DNA of 64,000 bases from Kingella sp. (in: b-proteobacteria) (GCF_030527935.1 NZ_JAUMZV010000006.1:1-64000), one strand, 5' to 3'. Counted from the first letter of the stretch, positions 24,354 through 33,102 are shown. Numbers and translations: made by a program. The notes: generated from the sequence alone by a model not told the origin.

Positions 24354-26411
24354 ATGAATACGTTATTTAGTTCACAAGAATTGCTGGAAATGGAACTGTC
24401 TATGCTACCCAAATCCAAGCAAGGAATTGATTACCGTGCTAAGTCAGGGCAATGGGCTTTTGAATATGTTGCAGGCAAAGGGCGTGGCGGAAAAGTAAAG
24501 AAATATTTATTTTCCAGCCTGCCCCCCGCAGTCCAACAAGTCATTCTCCAAAAACAAACCGCCGAGCTTCTTTCCCAAGCCCGGCAGCCTGAAAGCACTT
24601 TTCCCGCGCCAAAAGAAGCCCAGCTTCCCTTGTTGTTGGAAGACAACACTTCTGCACTGAATGCACTTACCCAAAAGCAAAAAAACTGCGCTGCTGCACG
24701 TTGCGCCATTGTCCAAGACATTTTGCATACTGGTAATGCGCTTAGTTTATCACGCAAACGCGCGGTTGCCTACTTTTTGGAGCAGCTGCACGCGGGCACG
24801 CTGCCTGAGCGGTTAAGCCGTTTGGTGGGCATTGCCAACGCCCGCAACAATGCGCGGCGCATGGTGAGCCCGCGCACGCTGGCAAGCTGGGTGGATGCTT
24901 ATGTGCAGGCGGATAAGGATGCCAACCGCCGTTTGCTGGCTTTATCGCCCGCCGCCACCAAGCTGGAGCGTTCGCCTTTTGCGGAAAACTGGCTACCGCG
25001 GTTTGTGCAATGGCATAAGGTGCCGCAAAAGCCTGCGCTGGCGCATAGCTATGAACGCTTTAAAGCGCAATGGCTGGCAGATGGGCTGCCTGAAAACGAG
25101 CTGCCGAGCCTGCGCAAGGTGCATCGGGTGTGGAACAAGCTGCCTAAAACCTTCCGCGAGCAGGGGCGCAGCACAGGGCAGGCGTATTTGACGCTGCTGC
25201 CTTATGTGAAGCGCGATTGGCATGTGTTGCAGCCGAATCAGGTGTGGATTGTGGACGGGCACAGCTTTAAAGCGCGGGTGAAGCACCGCGATCACGGGCA
25301 GCCGTATGTGCCGGAGATTACGCTGGTGGTGGACGGCTGCACGCGCAAGATTTTGGGGTTTAGCATCACCACAGGCGAAAGTAGCAAAGCGGTTGCCGAT
25401 GCTTTGCGTATGGCGTTAAAGCATGGCGGGCTGCCGGTGTTGATATACAGCGATAACGGCAAGGGCGAAACGGGGCGCGATATTACGGGGGAACTGACGG
25501 GCTTTTGTCCACGCTTGGATATTGAGCATAAAACGGGCACGCCGGGGCGGGCGCAAGGGCGCGGGATTATTGAGGGCTTGTGGGATATCACGCTGATTAA
25601 GCAAGCCAAAACCTATGCCAGCTATCACGGCAAGGATATGGACAAAAGCGCGGGGCATTTGATGTATCGCAAAACCAATAGCTGGGCGAATGCCGAGATG
25701 AAGGGCAAGGCTTTGAGCGATGAGCAACGGCGATACCAAAGCAAAATGCCCAGTTTCCAGCAGTTTTTTGCCGATTTGCTGGCGGTGCTGGACGAATACA
25801 ACGCCAAACCGCACAGCGCACACCCGAAAAAACCCGACGGCACGCATTACAGCCCGAACGAATATTGGGATTGGCGCATGGCGCAGCTGCCGATTGAGCA
25901 ACGCCCCGAACAGATTAGTGAAGAGGAAATGCGGCTACTGGAGCGCAGCATGGAAGCGCGCACGGTGCAACGCGGTTGGATACAGTTTAACCACGCTGGC
26001 TATTTCAGCACTGCGCTTGCGCCGTATGACGGGCAAAAGCTGCTGATTGCTTACGATTGGGACGATGCCAGCCATATTGAGGTGTATCAGCCCGATGGGC
26101 GGTTTGTGTGCACCGCGCAATTAAACGGCAACACCCGCGCCGCGTTTGAAAACGTGGACAGCATGGCGGATACGCAGCGCAAAAAACGCGTTGCCAAGCA
26201 GATTACGCGCAAAAACAACCAAATCCAACGGCTGCAAATGGACATTAACGGCGGCAATGTGATTGAAAACACGCCTGATTTTGCGCAGATTTTGCCAAGC
26301 GAGCCGATACCTGCCGCCAATGAATACGATTTTGATTTGTTGGACAAATTAAGCGGATTCGATGAAGACGAAACCGCAGAGCCGAAAAAACAGTATTTTA
26401 ATTTTGCTTAA
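24354..26411 (+). CDS. Mu-type transposase A (DDE recombinase)
   Basis: The 685-residue protein catalyses integration and replicative transposition. The N-terminal end-binding region resembles MuA (FSSQELLEMELSMLPKSKQG). The catalytic triad is Asp301 in WIVDGHSF, Asp367 in YSDNGKGETG and Glu407 in GRGIIEGLWD. The last 250 residues include the Mu transposase C-terminal beta barrel (HIEVYQPDGRFV). The size is close to MuA (663). Downstream B is separated by 17 bases. Confidence 0.95.
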   Translation: MNTLFSSQELLEMELSMLPKSKQGIDYRAKSGQWAFEYVAGKGRGGKVKKYLFSSLPPAVQQVILQKQTAELLSQARQPESTFPAPKEAQLPLLLEDNTSALNALTQKQKNCAAARCAIVQDILHTGNALSLSRKRAVAYFLEQLHAGTLPERLSRLVGIANARNNARRMVSPRTLASWVDAYVQADKDANRRLLALSPAATKLERSPFAENWLPRFVQWHKVPQKPALAHSYERFKAQWLADGLPENELPSLRKVHRVWNKLPKTFREQGRSTGQAYLTLLPYVKRDWHVLQPNQVWIVDGHSFKARVKHRDHGQPYVPEITLVVDGCTRKILGFSITTGESSKAVADALRMALKHGGLPVLIYSDNGKGETGRDITGELTGFCPRLDIEHKTGTPGRAQGRGIIEGLWDITLIKQAKTYASYHGKDMDKSAGHLMYRKTNSWANAEMKGKALSDEQRRYQSKMPSFQQFFADLLAVLDEYNAKPHSAHPKKPDGTHYSPNEYWDWRMAQLPIEQRPEQISEEEMRLLERSMEARTVQRGWIQFNHAGYFSTALAPYDGQKLLIAYDWDDASHIEVYQPDGRFVCTAQLNGNTRAAFENVDSMADTQRKKRVAKQITRKNNQIQRLQMDINGGNVIENTPDFAQILPSEPIPAANEYDFDLLDKLSGFDEDETAEPKKQYFNFA

Positions 26412-26428
26412 AGAAAGGTTGATAAATC

Positions 26429-27322
26429 ATGCAATTACAACAACGGTTAACACAGTTTATGCAGGCGCACGGCGTGTCGCAAAACCAAGTCGCCAAAAGC
26501 ATAGGGAAAAGCGCGGCGGCGGTGAACCAATGGCTGCAAGGCAAGTATGCAGGCGATAACGAAGCCTTGGAGCAAGCGATTAACGCCTATTTAAACCGCG
26601 AGCAAGGGCGGCTGGCGATTGGCAGATTAGCCAAACAATGGGTGGAAACCGCCACCGCCAAGCGCATGCTGGGGCTGCTGACCGCCGCGCACCGCGACCG
26701 CGAAAACGCATTGCTTTACGGGCAGGCGGGCATGGGCAAAACCACCGCGCTGCGCCATTATGCCGAGCTGCACCCTGATGTGGTGTTGATTGAAGCGATG
26801 CCGACTTATACGCCTGCGGTGGTGTTGAAAACGATAGCGAAAAAGTTGAGCTTGCCCGTTTCAGGCAGCCTGAATGATTTGAACGAAGCGATTTTAAGCC
26901 GATTGAGCGACAGCGGGCGCATGATTGTGGTGGACGAAGCGGAAAACCTTTCCACCAAATCGCTGGAAATTTTGCGCCGCCTGCACGACAACGCGGAAGT
27001 GGGCTTGGTGTTGGCGGGGATGCCGCGCTTGCGCTTAAACCTGATGGGGCGGCATGGCGAATTGGCGCAGTTGTTTAGCCGCGTGGGCTATGTGTTGGAG
27101 CTGCCTGAAAGCATGGCGGATAAGGAGTTGGCGCAAATTTGCCAACACACGCTGCCTGAATTGAGTGAGGTGTTGAGTAATAAGATGGTGCAACGCGCTA
27201 ATGGCAGCCCGCGCCGCTTGTGGAAAATGATGACGATTGCCGACCGCACCAGCAAGGAGACGGGCGATGCGATTAATGCCGATATGTTGGAGCAGCTGGA
27301 TAAGATGCTGTTGAAAAATTGA
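26429..27322 (+). CDS. MuB-like target-DNA activator ATPase
   Basis: A 297-residue AAA ATPase that binds target DNA and stimulates MuA. An N-terminal lambda-repressor-like helix-turn-helix (about 5-45, VSQNQVAKSIGKSAAAVNQW) precedes Walker A GQAGMGKTT at 98-106 and Walker B MIVVDEAENL near 170-179. PRRLWKMMTIAD near the C-terminus fits the MuB C-terminal domain. Confidence 0.93.
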   Translation: MQLQQRLTQFMQAHGVSQNQVAKSIGKSAAAVNQWLQGKYAGDNEALEQAINAYLNREQGRLAIGRLAKQWVETATAKRMLGLLTAAHRDRENALLYGQAGMGKTTALRHYAELHPDVVLIEAMPTYTPAVVLKTIAKKLSLPVSGSLNDLNEAILSRLSDSGRMIVVDEAENLSTKSLEILRRLHDNAEVGLVLAGMPRLRLNLMGRHGELAQLFSRVGYVLELPESMADKELAQICQHTLPELSEVLSNKMVQRANGSPRRLWKMMTIADRTSKETGDAINADMLEQLDKMLLKN

Positions 27323-27418
27323 GGGCGTGCGGTGAGACGCAATCCCCTAAAAGCAAAGGCGAATAATTTTTTTGCCTTGTGAATTTTGTAACTATTTGAT
27401 TTAAAAGGAAATACAAAA

Positions 27419-27691
27419 ATGAACAACGATTATTTGCTGCGCGGATTTTGGCGCGATATGGCGATGCTGGCGGCGGGAATGACCGCAGGCGCGATGATGA
27501 CGGCGGCGGTTTCGCACGCGCAACCGCCTGTGCTCCAGCCCGCCGTGGCGGTGGAGAAAAACTGCGATGCGCTGTGGAACACGCCGTATGCGGATTTAAA
27601 CGCGGCAGAGCAGGAGGCGCGCTATCAATGCGATGAGGCGGAAGCGTTGGTGGATAGATGGGCGGCGGCGAGTGGGGAGGAACAGCCATGA
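27419..27691 (+). CDS. small exported or membrane-anchored early phage protein
   Basis: A 90-residue protein with one hydrophobic N-terminal segment (about 12-34) and a probable signal-peptidase site after SHA. The rest is acidic (LNAAEQEARYQCDEAEAL). I do not recognise a family. RBS AAAAGGAAA lies just upstream. It opens a set of overlapping early ORFs. Confidence 0.65.
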   Translation: MNNDYLLRGFWRDMAMLAAGMTAGAMMTAAVSHAQPPVLQPAVAVEKNCDALWNTPYADLNAAEQEARYQCDEAEALVDRWAAASGEEQP

Positions 27692-27885
27692 TACGTTACA
27701 CCCTTTACCTGCCTAGTGATACGCACGAGCCTTTGCCAATTGGCACGATTGAGCACCGCCCCGCCAGTAACCAAGCTGTGTTGCGGCTGGATGGTAGCAA
27801 AGAAAAAACGTTTTACAGCGTGGCGGCAGCGATGAAAAGCGTGCGAAACCAATATCCCGGCGCGTTTTTGGAGGACGGCGAATGA
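27688..27885 (+). CDS. small early phage protein, unknown
   Basis: A 65-residue basic protein, MIRYTLYLPSDTHEPLPIG, with a KTFYSVAAAMKSVRNQYPG helix. No family recognised. Its ATG overlaps the preceding stop (ATGA), and its stop overlaps the next start, so it is translationally coupled on both sides. Confidence 0.65.
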   Translation: MIRYTLYLPSDTHEPLPIGTIEHRPASNQAVLRLDGSKEKTFYSVAAAMKSVRNQYPGAFLEDGE

Positions 27886-28094
27886 ACATTGTTAAAGAGT
27901 ACAGCTTGGAAATCCGTATCACACGGCAGGATAACAAATTCGGCTGCGACATCACCACCTACAACGGCGAATTGCTGTATGGCGTTATCCCCGAATACAG
28001 CCATGAAAACGATGCCGTCTATGCCGCGCTGCATGCCTTGGCAATGCAAAACAATTTTTCAGGCTGCCTGAAAGAAGCAGAGTGTGCAGCATGA
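27882..28094 (+). CDS. small early phage protein, unknown
   Basis: A 70-residue protein, MNIVKEYSLEIRITRQDN, probably a small beta-rich cytoplasmic protein. No family recognised. It overlaps both neighbours by four bases. A dual-dialect DUS is encoded near its end (FSGCLKE), so the C-terminus may have been reshaped by DUS insertion. Confidence 0.6.
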   Translation: MNIVKEYSLEIRITRQDNKFGCDITTYNGELLYGVIPEYSHENDAVYAALHALAMQNNFSGCLKEAECAA

Positions 28095-28354
28095 AGCTCA
28101 ACATAAGTTTAAAAAGCACATGGCGGCTGGCGCGCACAGAGGAACGCGCCCAGATGGTTTTTTATGCGCTGCTGATAATAATTAACGGCTGGCTTGTTAT
28201 CGGGATGAAGATTGACAGCCAACGCGATGTCGCCTTGTTTCTCGCCTGCCTGCTGGCCATGTTTGCCGCCGCCAACGGCTTGCAAGTGATCCGCCGCGAT
28301 ATCGTTATCCGCCTACTCACCGTTGCCTTGCGGCGCAAAGGGGCGCAGCCATGA
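28091..28354 (+). CDS. small two-helix membrane protein of the early region
   Basis: An 87-residue protein with two hydrophobic segments (about 22-39 and 47-65) joined by KIDSQRD. No family recognised. ATGA overlaps join it to both neighbours. A membrane role in early infection, such as exclusion, is only a guess. Confidence 0.6.
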   Translation: MKLNISLKSTWRLARTEERAQMVFYALLIIINGWLVIGMKIDSQRDVALFLACLLAMFAAANGLQVIRRDIVIRLLTVALRRKGAQP

Positions 28355-28878
28355 GCGCCGAAGAGCTGGAAACCGAACTGCGCTACGCCCGCATCGCCAT
28401 CTGGACGGTGGCGCAGATGGGCGGCGAGAGTGCCAAGCTGCTGATGCAGTATATCGGCTGGTTTGCCCCACCTAACGGCAAATTGAGCTTTGGCGAGATT
28501 TACCAGCATTTAACCGCGGTGCAAGCGATGTTTAACGACAGCACGGCAGCGCAATGGCAGGCAGCCTTGCGGCAGATGTTGACGGATAAGGTTGCAGGCA
28601 GCCTGAAAATGCCGCTGAGCGACCATTTGACGTTGGAAGATTATTTAGCCGCCGCAAGCCATGCGCGGGATGGGCAGCCTGAAAACAACGGCAGCGAGCA
28701 TGCAGCAAGCGCTGCGCAAGGTGCAAACCACAGCGCCGGCAGCTACCCCGAAGGCACGCGTCTTGTACCCAAGAGCGAACCGCCACCCGCCGCCGCGCCG
28801 CCCAGCGCAGAGCAAAAAGCCCGAGCGCATAAGCTGTGCCAACAAATGCAACAAGCCTGCCACCGCGCACGGCGATAG
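28351..28878 (+). CDS. early phage protein, unknown
   Basis: A 175-residue protein with a helical N-terminal part (1-110) and a low-complexity Ala/Pro/Gln-rich tail. Two DUS-like segments are in frame (AGSLK, GQPEN). No catalytic motif is seen. The helical part may be a DNA-binding or replication accessory fold, but I cannot name it. Confidence 0.55.
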   Translation: MSAEELETELRYARIAIWTVAQMGGESAKLLMQYIGWFAPPNGKLSFGEIYQHLTAVQAMFNDSTAAQWQAALRQMLTDKVAGSLKMPLSDHLTLEDYLAAASHARDGQPENNGSEHAASAAQGANHSAGSYPEGTRLVPKSEPPPAAAPPSAEQKARAHKLCQQMQQACHRARR

Positions 28879-28954
28879 GCAGCCTGAAAAGCAAAACTGA
28901 TTTTTAACCCTGCGGCAAGCCATTCTTGCCGCCAACCAACAAAAGGAAATAGCC

Positions 28955-29560
28955 ATGACTATTGATTTGAGCCAATACAAAACCGATGCCAAGGGTAATT
29001 TAATCCCACTCGCAAACATTAAAGAGCTGGATTTGGCACGCGATGATTTGGTGCATGAAATCTTTGCCGCCGTGCAGCCTGCGGTGGACGCGCTGGATAG
29101 CGCCAAGCAACGCGCCATTGCCGATGTGCGCGCCTTTGTGGAGCTGTCGGCAGAAAAATACGGCGTGAAGCCCAGCAAAAAGGGCAATATCACGATCACC
29201 AGCTTTGACGGCAAATTGCGCGTGAACGTTGCCATGAAAGACGTGATGATGTTTGACGAGCGCCTTGCCGCCGCCAAAGCGTTGATAGACGAATGCCTGA
29301 CCGAATGGACGCAAGACAGCCGCTCGGAATTGCGCGTGATTGTGCAGCAGGCGTTTGACGTGGATAAGGATGGACACATCAGCACTGCCAAAGTGCTTAG
29401 CCTGCGCAGCCTGAAAATTGAGGACGAGAAATGGCAACGCGCCATGCAAGCCTTGGGCGACAGCTTGCACACGCTGGCGACGCGCGAATATGTGCGCCTT
29501 TATCGGCGCGATGAGCGCACGGGCGAATGGGCGTTGTTGGGCGCAGAGGGGCGGGCGTGA
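28955..29560 (+). CDS. DUF3164 family early phage protein
   Basis: The 201-residue protein resembles DUF3164, common in the early region of Mu-like phages: KTDAKGNLIPLANIKELDLARDDLV at the start, ITSFDGKLRVNVA in the middle, DKDGHISTAKVLSLRSLKIED near 147-167. The function is unknown. A clear RBS (AAAGGAAATAG) precedes the ATG. Confidence 0.82.
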   Translation: MTIDLSQYKTDAKGNLIPLANIKELDLARDDLVHEIFAAVQPAVDALDSAKQRAIADVRAFVELSAEKYGVKPSKKGNITITSFDGKLRVNVAMKDVMMFDERLAAAKALIDECLTEWTQDSRSELRVIVQQAFDVDKDGHISTAKVLSLRSLKIEDEKWQRAMQALGDSLHTLATREYVRLYRRDERTGEWALLGAEGRA

Positions 29561-29715
29561 TGAGCAACAATACATCGTTTTCGCATAGCAAAGATGCCGA
29601 CCTGTATCTGAAATTGACCGCAGATAGTGGTTATAAATCCGAAGAAACCCACCGCATCAGTCCAGACCAATGGGCACGGATACAGGAGATTTTGAATGAG
29701 CAGGAGCAATCATGA
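29560..29715 (+). CDS. 51-residue early phage protein, unknown
   Basis: MSNNTSFSHSKDADLYLK to NEQEQS, 51 residues, small and acidic. The ATG overlaps the DUF3164 stop by one base (TGATG), which decides the start. No family recognised. Confidence 0.55.
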   Translation: MSNNTSFSHSKDADLYLKLTADSGYKSEETHRISPDQWARIQEILNEQEQS

Positions 29716-30023
29716 ACAACGAAATCAAACTGCACACCAATAGCTCGGTGGACGATATAGCGGTGGATGGTTTAAGCCTGCTGGATGTGCTGAATGTGTG
29801 CAATCTGGCGATTGCGGGCTTGCCTGCCCTTGTGGATGCTATCCATCAAGGCGCACCGCGTAGGAGTTTGCCGCGTATGTGCAACGGTGTGCGACGGTTT
29901 TTGGCAGCGGCGCAAGAAACTGCCCAAGATAAGCCCGAGTTGCTGGCTGGGGTGAAGCAAACGGCGCAGCAGTTTGAGCTTGCGGCGGCGTTTGCGGAAA
30001 GTGAAATCAGTACCAAGCATTAA
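29712..30023 (+). CDS. early phage protein, unknown
   Basis: A 103-residue, mostly helical protein (LSLLDVLNVCNLAIAGLPALVDAI). No family recognised. The ATGA overlap couples it to the preceding gene; a perfect-stem terminator at 30038 ends the operon. Confidence 0.6.
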   Translation: MNNEIKLHTNSSVDDIAVDGLSLLDVLNVCNLAIAGLPALVDAIHQGAPRRSLPRMCNGVRRFLAAAQETAQDKPELLAGVKQTAQQFELAAAFAESEISTKH

Positions 30024-30037
30024 ATCCCAAATCCAAG

Positions 30038-30065
30038 CGGGCTATCAAATTTGATAGCCCGTTTT
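30038..30065 (+). terminator. intrinsic terminator of the early operon
   Basis: A 24-base perfect palindrome, CGGGCTATCAAA with its complement, is followed by TTTT. Confidence 0.8.
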
Positions 30066-30135
30066 AGTTTGTGATTTATTCTCTATAATGAATACTGTGT
30101 GATATTTTACAGTACTTTTTTAGAGGTGTTTTTAT

Positions 30136-30822
30136 ATGGAAGGCTCGCTTATTGGAATTGGGCTATTTGTCATAGTCTGTATGATTATTTTTGTGTGTAA
30201 AGAAATAAAGAACAGTTGGGTAAAAAATAAAGAAGCAAAAGAGTTGTTAGAGCATGAACAAAAAGAGCGAGAAATCAAAAAATTTCATGCTCAATTGCGT
30301 GCGAAAGCTGTAAAAATAGAACAAGAGCGGGCTGAGCGTGAGTCATGGCGTAATCGCGAAGCGGCAAAAATATGCCAAACGCTGCAAGGATACAGCGAAG
30401 CAAGAGCGTTTCTCTATGATATGGCATTTGAGAAATGCTTTGATAATTATCAATCCCGCGATGAACAAATACTTTGGGAATCTATACGCATTGTTTTGGA
30501 AAGCCACAATGAGAAAACCATGGAATCGCGTATCCACCTTATTTATCTAAAACATCAAGGGATGGGCAATGATAGCCCAATAGGGGCACATGAATTTAGG
30601 CTATTGGCAACGCATTTTTATTTAGGGCAAATACAAGCGTTGATGAACAAAATTGAAAATTATAAAACTCGTGCAGCCAAGGAAAAAGCTAAAATAAAAA
30701 TTCAAGGTTTATTTGAACAGGCTTTATTGCCAAAGGCAGCGGATACGCTTTATCAAAATGCTGTTCGTGAGGGATTATGTTTGTACGAAGCGTTTTTACA
30801 AAAACAAAATACGTCCAATTAA
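30136..30822 (+). CDS. probable cargo (moron) gene: membrane-anchored coiled-coil protein
   Basis: A 228-residue protein with one N-terminal membrane helix (about 5-21), then a highly charged predicted coiled coil (30-80, KEAKELLEHEQKEREIKKF) and a helical C-terminal domain. The DNA is clearly more AT-rich than the neighbours, and the gene lies between two intrinsic terminators with a TATAAT at about 30087. Those features fit a moron, an independently expressed lysogenic gene. The topology suggests an inner-membrane exclusion or anti-phage role; no family was recognised. Confidence 0.7.
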   Translation: MEGSLIGIGLFVIVCMIIFVCKEIKNSWVKNKEAKELLEHEQKEREIKKFHAQLRAKAVKIEQERAERESWRNREAAKICQTLQGYSEARAFLYDMAFEKCFDNYQSRDEQILWESIRIVLESHNEKTMESRIHLIYLKHQGMGNDSPIGAHEFRLLATHFYLGQIQALMNKIENYKTRAAKEKAKIKIQGLFEQALLPKAADTLYQNAVREGLCLYEAFLQKQNTSN

Positions 30823-30890
30823 ACAATAAATACTTGTTGTATTTTTTGCCAAGAAACCGAATACAAGTAAAAGAACCCAAAAATCCTATA

Positions 30891-30925
30891 CGCCCAAAAG
30901 CCCTCCGCTTTTGGGCGTTTTTTTT
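30891..30925 (+). terminator. intrinsic terminator after the cargo gene
   Basis: CGCCCAAAAGC and GCTTTTGGGCG flank a five-base loop and are followed by eight T residues. Confidence 0.85.
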
Positions 30926-31051
30926 GCCTTGTCGTATGGATATAGGTTATTTGGTAACTTATTGTTTTTATGGTAAAGCTACACATTCAGCTTGCGCCGC
31001 TTTATTGGTATAATTCAGCTTATTTTACTTTGAAATTCAAGGAGAAAGCGC

Positions 31052-31477
31052 GTGAGCCATGCTGCCTATCGCCAAAAAATGTTAAGCAAAATCCATATCG
31101 GCAAAAAGCAGCTGGGACTGGATGATGATGTTTATCGCGATGTGCTAGCGCAGGCGACAGGCAAGCGCAGTTGCAAGGATATGGATGATGGCGAGCTGGC
31201 GGCGGTGTTGAATCTGTTGCAGCAAAAAGGCTTTTGCGCGGATGTGGACGCGAAAGCCTATCAGCGCACGCCGCTGCATTTTGCCGAACATGGGGCGATG
31301 ATGCGCAAAATCGGAGCATTGCTCACGCAAATGGGCAAAAGCTGGGCATACGCGCACGGCATCGCGCGCAAGATGTTTGGCGTGGAGACGGTGCAGCGCT
31401 GCGATGGCGAGCAGATGCGCAAGGTGTTGGCGGCGCTGAATTATCAGGCGAAGCGCGAGGCGCACAAGGCAGCCTGA
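31052..31477 (+). CDS. gemA: GemA / Mu gp16-like regulator (DUF1018)
   Basis: A 141-residue protein with the gp16 family pattern: KMLSKIHIGKKQLGLDDDVYRDVL, then GELAAVLNLLQQKGF, and a second domain ending KVLAALNYQAKREA. GemA proteins of Mu modulate host gene expression and supercoiling. The stop TGA is formed by a DUS. Confidence 0.88.
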   Translation: MSHAAYRQKMLSKIHIGKKQLGLDDDVYRDVLAQATGKRSCKDMDDGELAAVLNLLQQKGFCADVDAKAYQRTPLHFAEHGAMMRKIGALLTQMGKSWAYAHGIARKMFGVETVQRCDGEQMRKVLAALNYQAKREAHKAA

Positions 31478-31575
31478 AACAGACAAGGCGGGCAAAAAAA
31501 AGCCCACGCATTGGGCGCAGGCGTATTCAAATAACAGTATCGGTTTGAATTTTAACACAGAATACGGAGCGTTTG

Positions 31576-32001
31576 ATGCAAAAAGATGATTGGGATTGTT
31601 TGCCCGAGAGCATCCAGCGGATTGCGGAAGTGATTGGGTTGGATGGGGCGGAAAGATTGGTGCAGGCGATTGGGGGTGCGCGGTTTAAGTTTGGCAAGGG
31701 GCGGCAGAATACGGCGCGGATGAAGCTGCTGCATAAGGCGTTGGGCAAGGAAGATGCGGAGAAGCTGGCGGCGGTGTTTGGCGGGGATGAGCTGTATATT
31801 CCGCGCTGCACGGTGCAGCTGCGCAAGGTGCGCAATCGGCGGTTTCGGGAGGCGTTTATGGCTTTGACCGATGGCGGCAAAACCAGCAAGGCGATGGCTT
31901 TAACAGAACTTTGCCCGCAATTTGGGCTGTCGCATCGCACGGCGGATAAGATTTTAGCCGAGCGCGATGTGGTGGCGGTGCAGGGGGCGTTGTTTGATTG
32001 A
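31576..32001 (+). CDS. mor: Mor transcription activator family protein
   Basis: A 141-residue Mor/C family activator. The N-terminal dimerisation region is LPESIQRIAEVIGLDGAERLVQAIGG; the C-terminal helix-turn-helix is SKAMALTELCPQFGLSHRTADKIL. Mor turns on middle transcription in Mu. Only one Mor/C gene is visible, so it may drive late genes directly. The ATG at 31576 is preferred to the TTG one codon upstream because GGAG is better spaced. Confidence 0.9.
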   Translation: MQKDDWDCLPESIQRIAEVIGLDGAERLVQAIGGARFKFGKGRQNTARMKLLHKALGKEDAEKLAAVFGGDELYIPRCTVQLRKVRNRRFREAFMALTDGGKTSKAMALTELCPQFGLSHRTADKILAERDVVAVQGALFD

Positions 32002-32077
32002 AGAGTATTTAAAAACCGTTTAACGTGGCAGCGCGTTGGGCGGTTTTTTGCTATGACAAAATAGGCGTGAAATAAAT

Positions 32078-32119
32078 AGGCAGCCTGAAACCTTGCTTGG
32101 GGTTTCAGGCTGCCTTTTT
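32078..32119 (+). terminator. inverted DUS pair inside the prophage
   Basis: AGGCAGCCTGAAACC and its complement enclose eight bases and are followed by TTTTT. It lies after mor and before the lysis cassette. Confidence 0.75.
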
Positions 32120-32225
32120 GCGTGGGGCGAAGCCTTGCGTCTGACTGGTGCGGCTGCGGTTTGGGCATGATGGCAACCTACTGAAACCATCATTAAACCA
32201 TCATTAAACCCTAAAAGGAATAAGC

Positions 32226-32744
32226 ATGAATACACAACCTTCCGAACTGGCATGGCTTGCCATCGCCCGCCGCGAAATCGGCACGCGCGAAATCGCGGGC
32301 AAAGAACACAATAGCAAAATCCGCAACTGGCTGATTGCGCTGGGCGCATGGTGGCAAGATGACGAAACGCCGTGGTGTGGCACATTCGTTGCCCATTGTG
32401 CACGCGAAGCGAAACGCGCCCTGCCACAGCATTGGTATCGCGCCAAAGACTGGCTGAACACAGGCACGCGCTTGGATAAACCTGCTTATGGCTGTGTGGT
32501 GGTGTTTGACCGCGCGGGCGGCGGGCATGTGGGCTTTGTAGTCGGCAAGGACAAGCAAGGGAATTTGATGGTGCTGGGCGGCAATCAGGGCGATGCGGTG
32601 AACATTAAGCCGTTTGCAATGAGCCGCGTGGCGGGCTATGTGTGGCTGGATTGGGCGGATGGGCGCAAATCGTCGCCCAAGCCTGAACGTTTTGCGCTGC
32701 CGCTGTTGGACAGCAATGGGCAAGTTTCGCGCGATGAGCGTTAA
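32226..32744 (+). CDS. endolysin-like protein, TIGR02594 (NlpC/P60-like) family
   Basis: A 172-residue cysteine hydrolase-like protein. ETPWCGTFVAHC near 46-57 includes the likely catalytic Cys50, and GGHVGFVVGKD near 98-108 the catalytic His. The family acts on peptidoglycan peptides and is a common phage lysin. No signal peptide, so release would need the nearby small membrane proteins. RBS AAAAGGAA fixes the start. A DUS follows the stop. Confidence 0.82.
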   Translation: MNTQPSELAWLAIARREIGTREIAGKEHNSKIRNWLIALGAWWQDDETPWCGTFVAHCAREAKRALPQHWYRAKDWLNTGTRLDKPAYGCVVVFDRAGGGHVGFVVGKDKQGNLMVLGGNQGDAVNIKPFAMSRVAGYVWLDWADGRKSSPKPERFALPLLDSNGQVSRDER

Positions 32745-32758
32745 GGAGGCAGCCTGAA

Positions 32759-32935
32759 ATGAAACGGTATGCAACTTTGGTAAGAGCTGTGTTGGCGTTA
32801 AGTATTGTTCAGCAACCTGAAATAGCTACAACAAAATTGCGTCGCCTACACCTGCCCAGCAACGTTGCCATTCGTAAACATCGGCATAGCGGCGTAGCCG
32901 CCGTGCGGCGGGCTAAACGCAAGGGGAAACGATGA
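32759..32935 (+). CDS. 58-residue very basic protein, unknown
   Basis: ATG at 32759 gives MKRYATLVRAVLALSIVQQPE to RAKRKGKR, with about 15 Lys/Arg and a C-terminal basic tail. The Shine-Dalgarno AAGGAGG at 32743-32749 overlaps a DUS that forms the whole spacer to the ATG. The stop overlaps the next start (32932-32935). It may be a nucleic-acid-binding or membrane-active peptide; it could also be a chance frame, though RBS and overlap argue for translation. Confidence 0.5.
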   Translation: MKRYATLVRAVLALSIVQQPEIATTKLRRLHLPSNVAIRKHRHSGVAAVRRAKRKGKR

Positions 32936-33102
32936 TGCAAACCAATGAACTGATTGCCGTTGCGCTGGTGGTGTTATCCAAAGTGGCGGTGGCATACATC
33001 GCTTACTTGGCGGCGCGGGAGCATATCTTGCACGCAGGCTGGTTTGTGTTTTTTGCGATTGTGTATGGGCTATCCAGTTTTAGAACAGGAGCAAGCGAAT
33101 GA
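32932..33102 (+). CDS. small two-helix membrane protein, holin candidate
   Basis: 56 residues, MMQTNELIAVALVVLSK..., with two hydrophobic segments (about 6-26 and 35-48) and a short charged tail. Its position between the endolysin and Rz, and its size, suggest a holin or pinholin. A second ATG at 32935 is an equally good start. The stop overlaps the next ATG. Confidence 0.6.
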   Translation: MMQTNELIAVALVVLSKVAVAYIAYLAAREHILHAGWFVFFAIVYGLSSFRTGASE

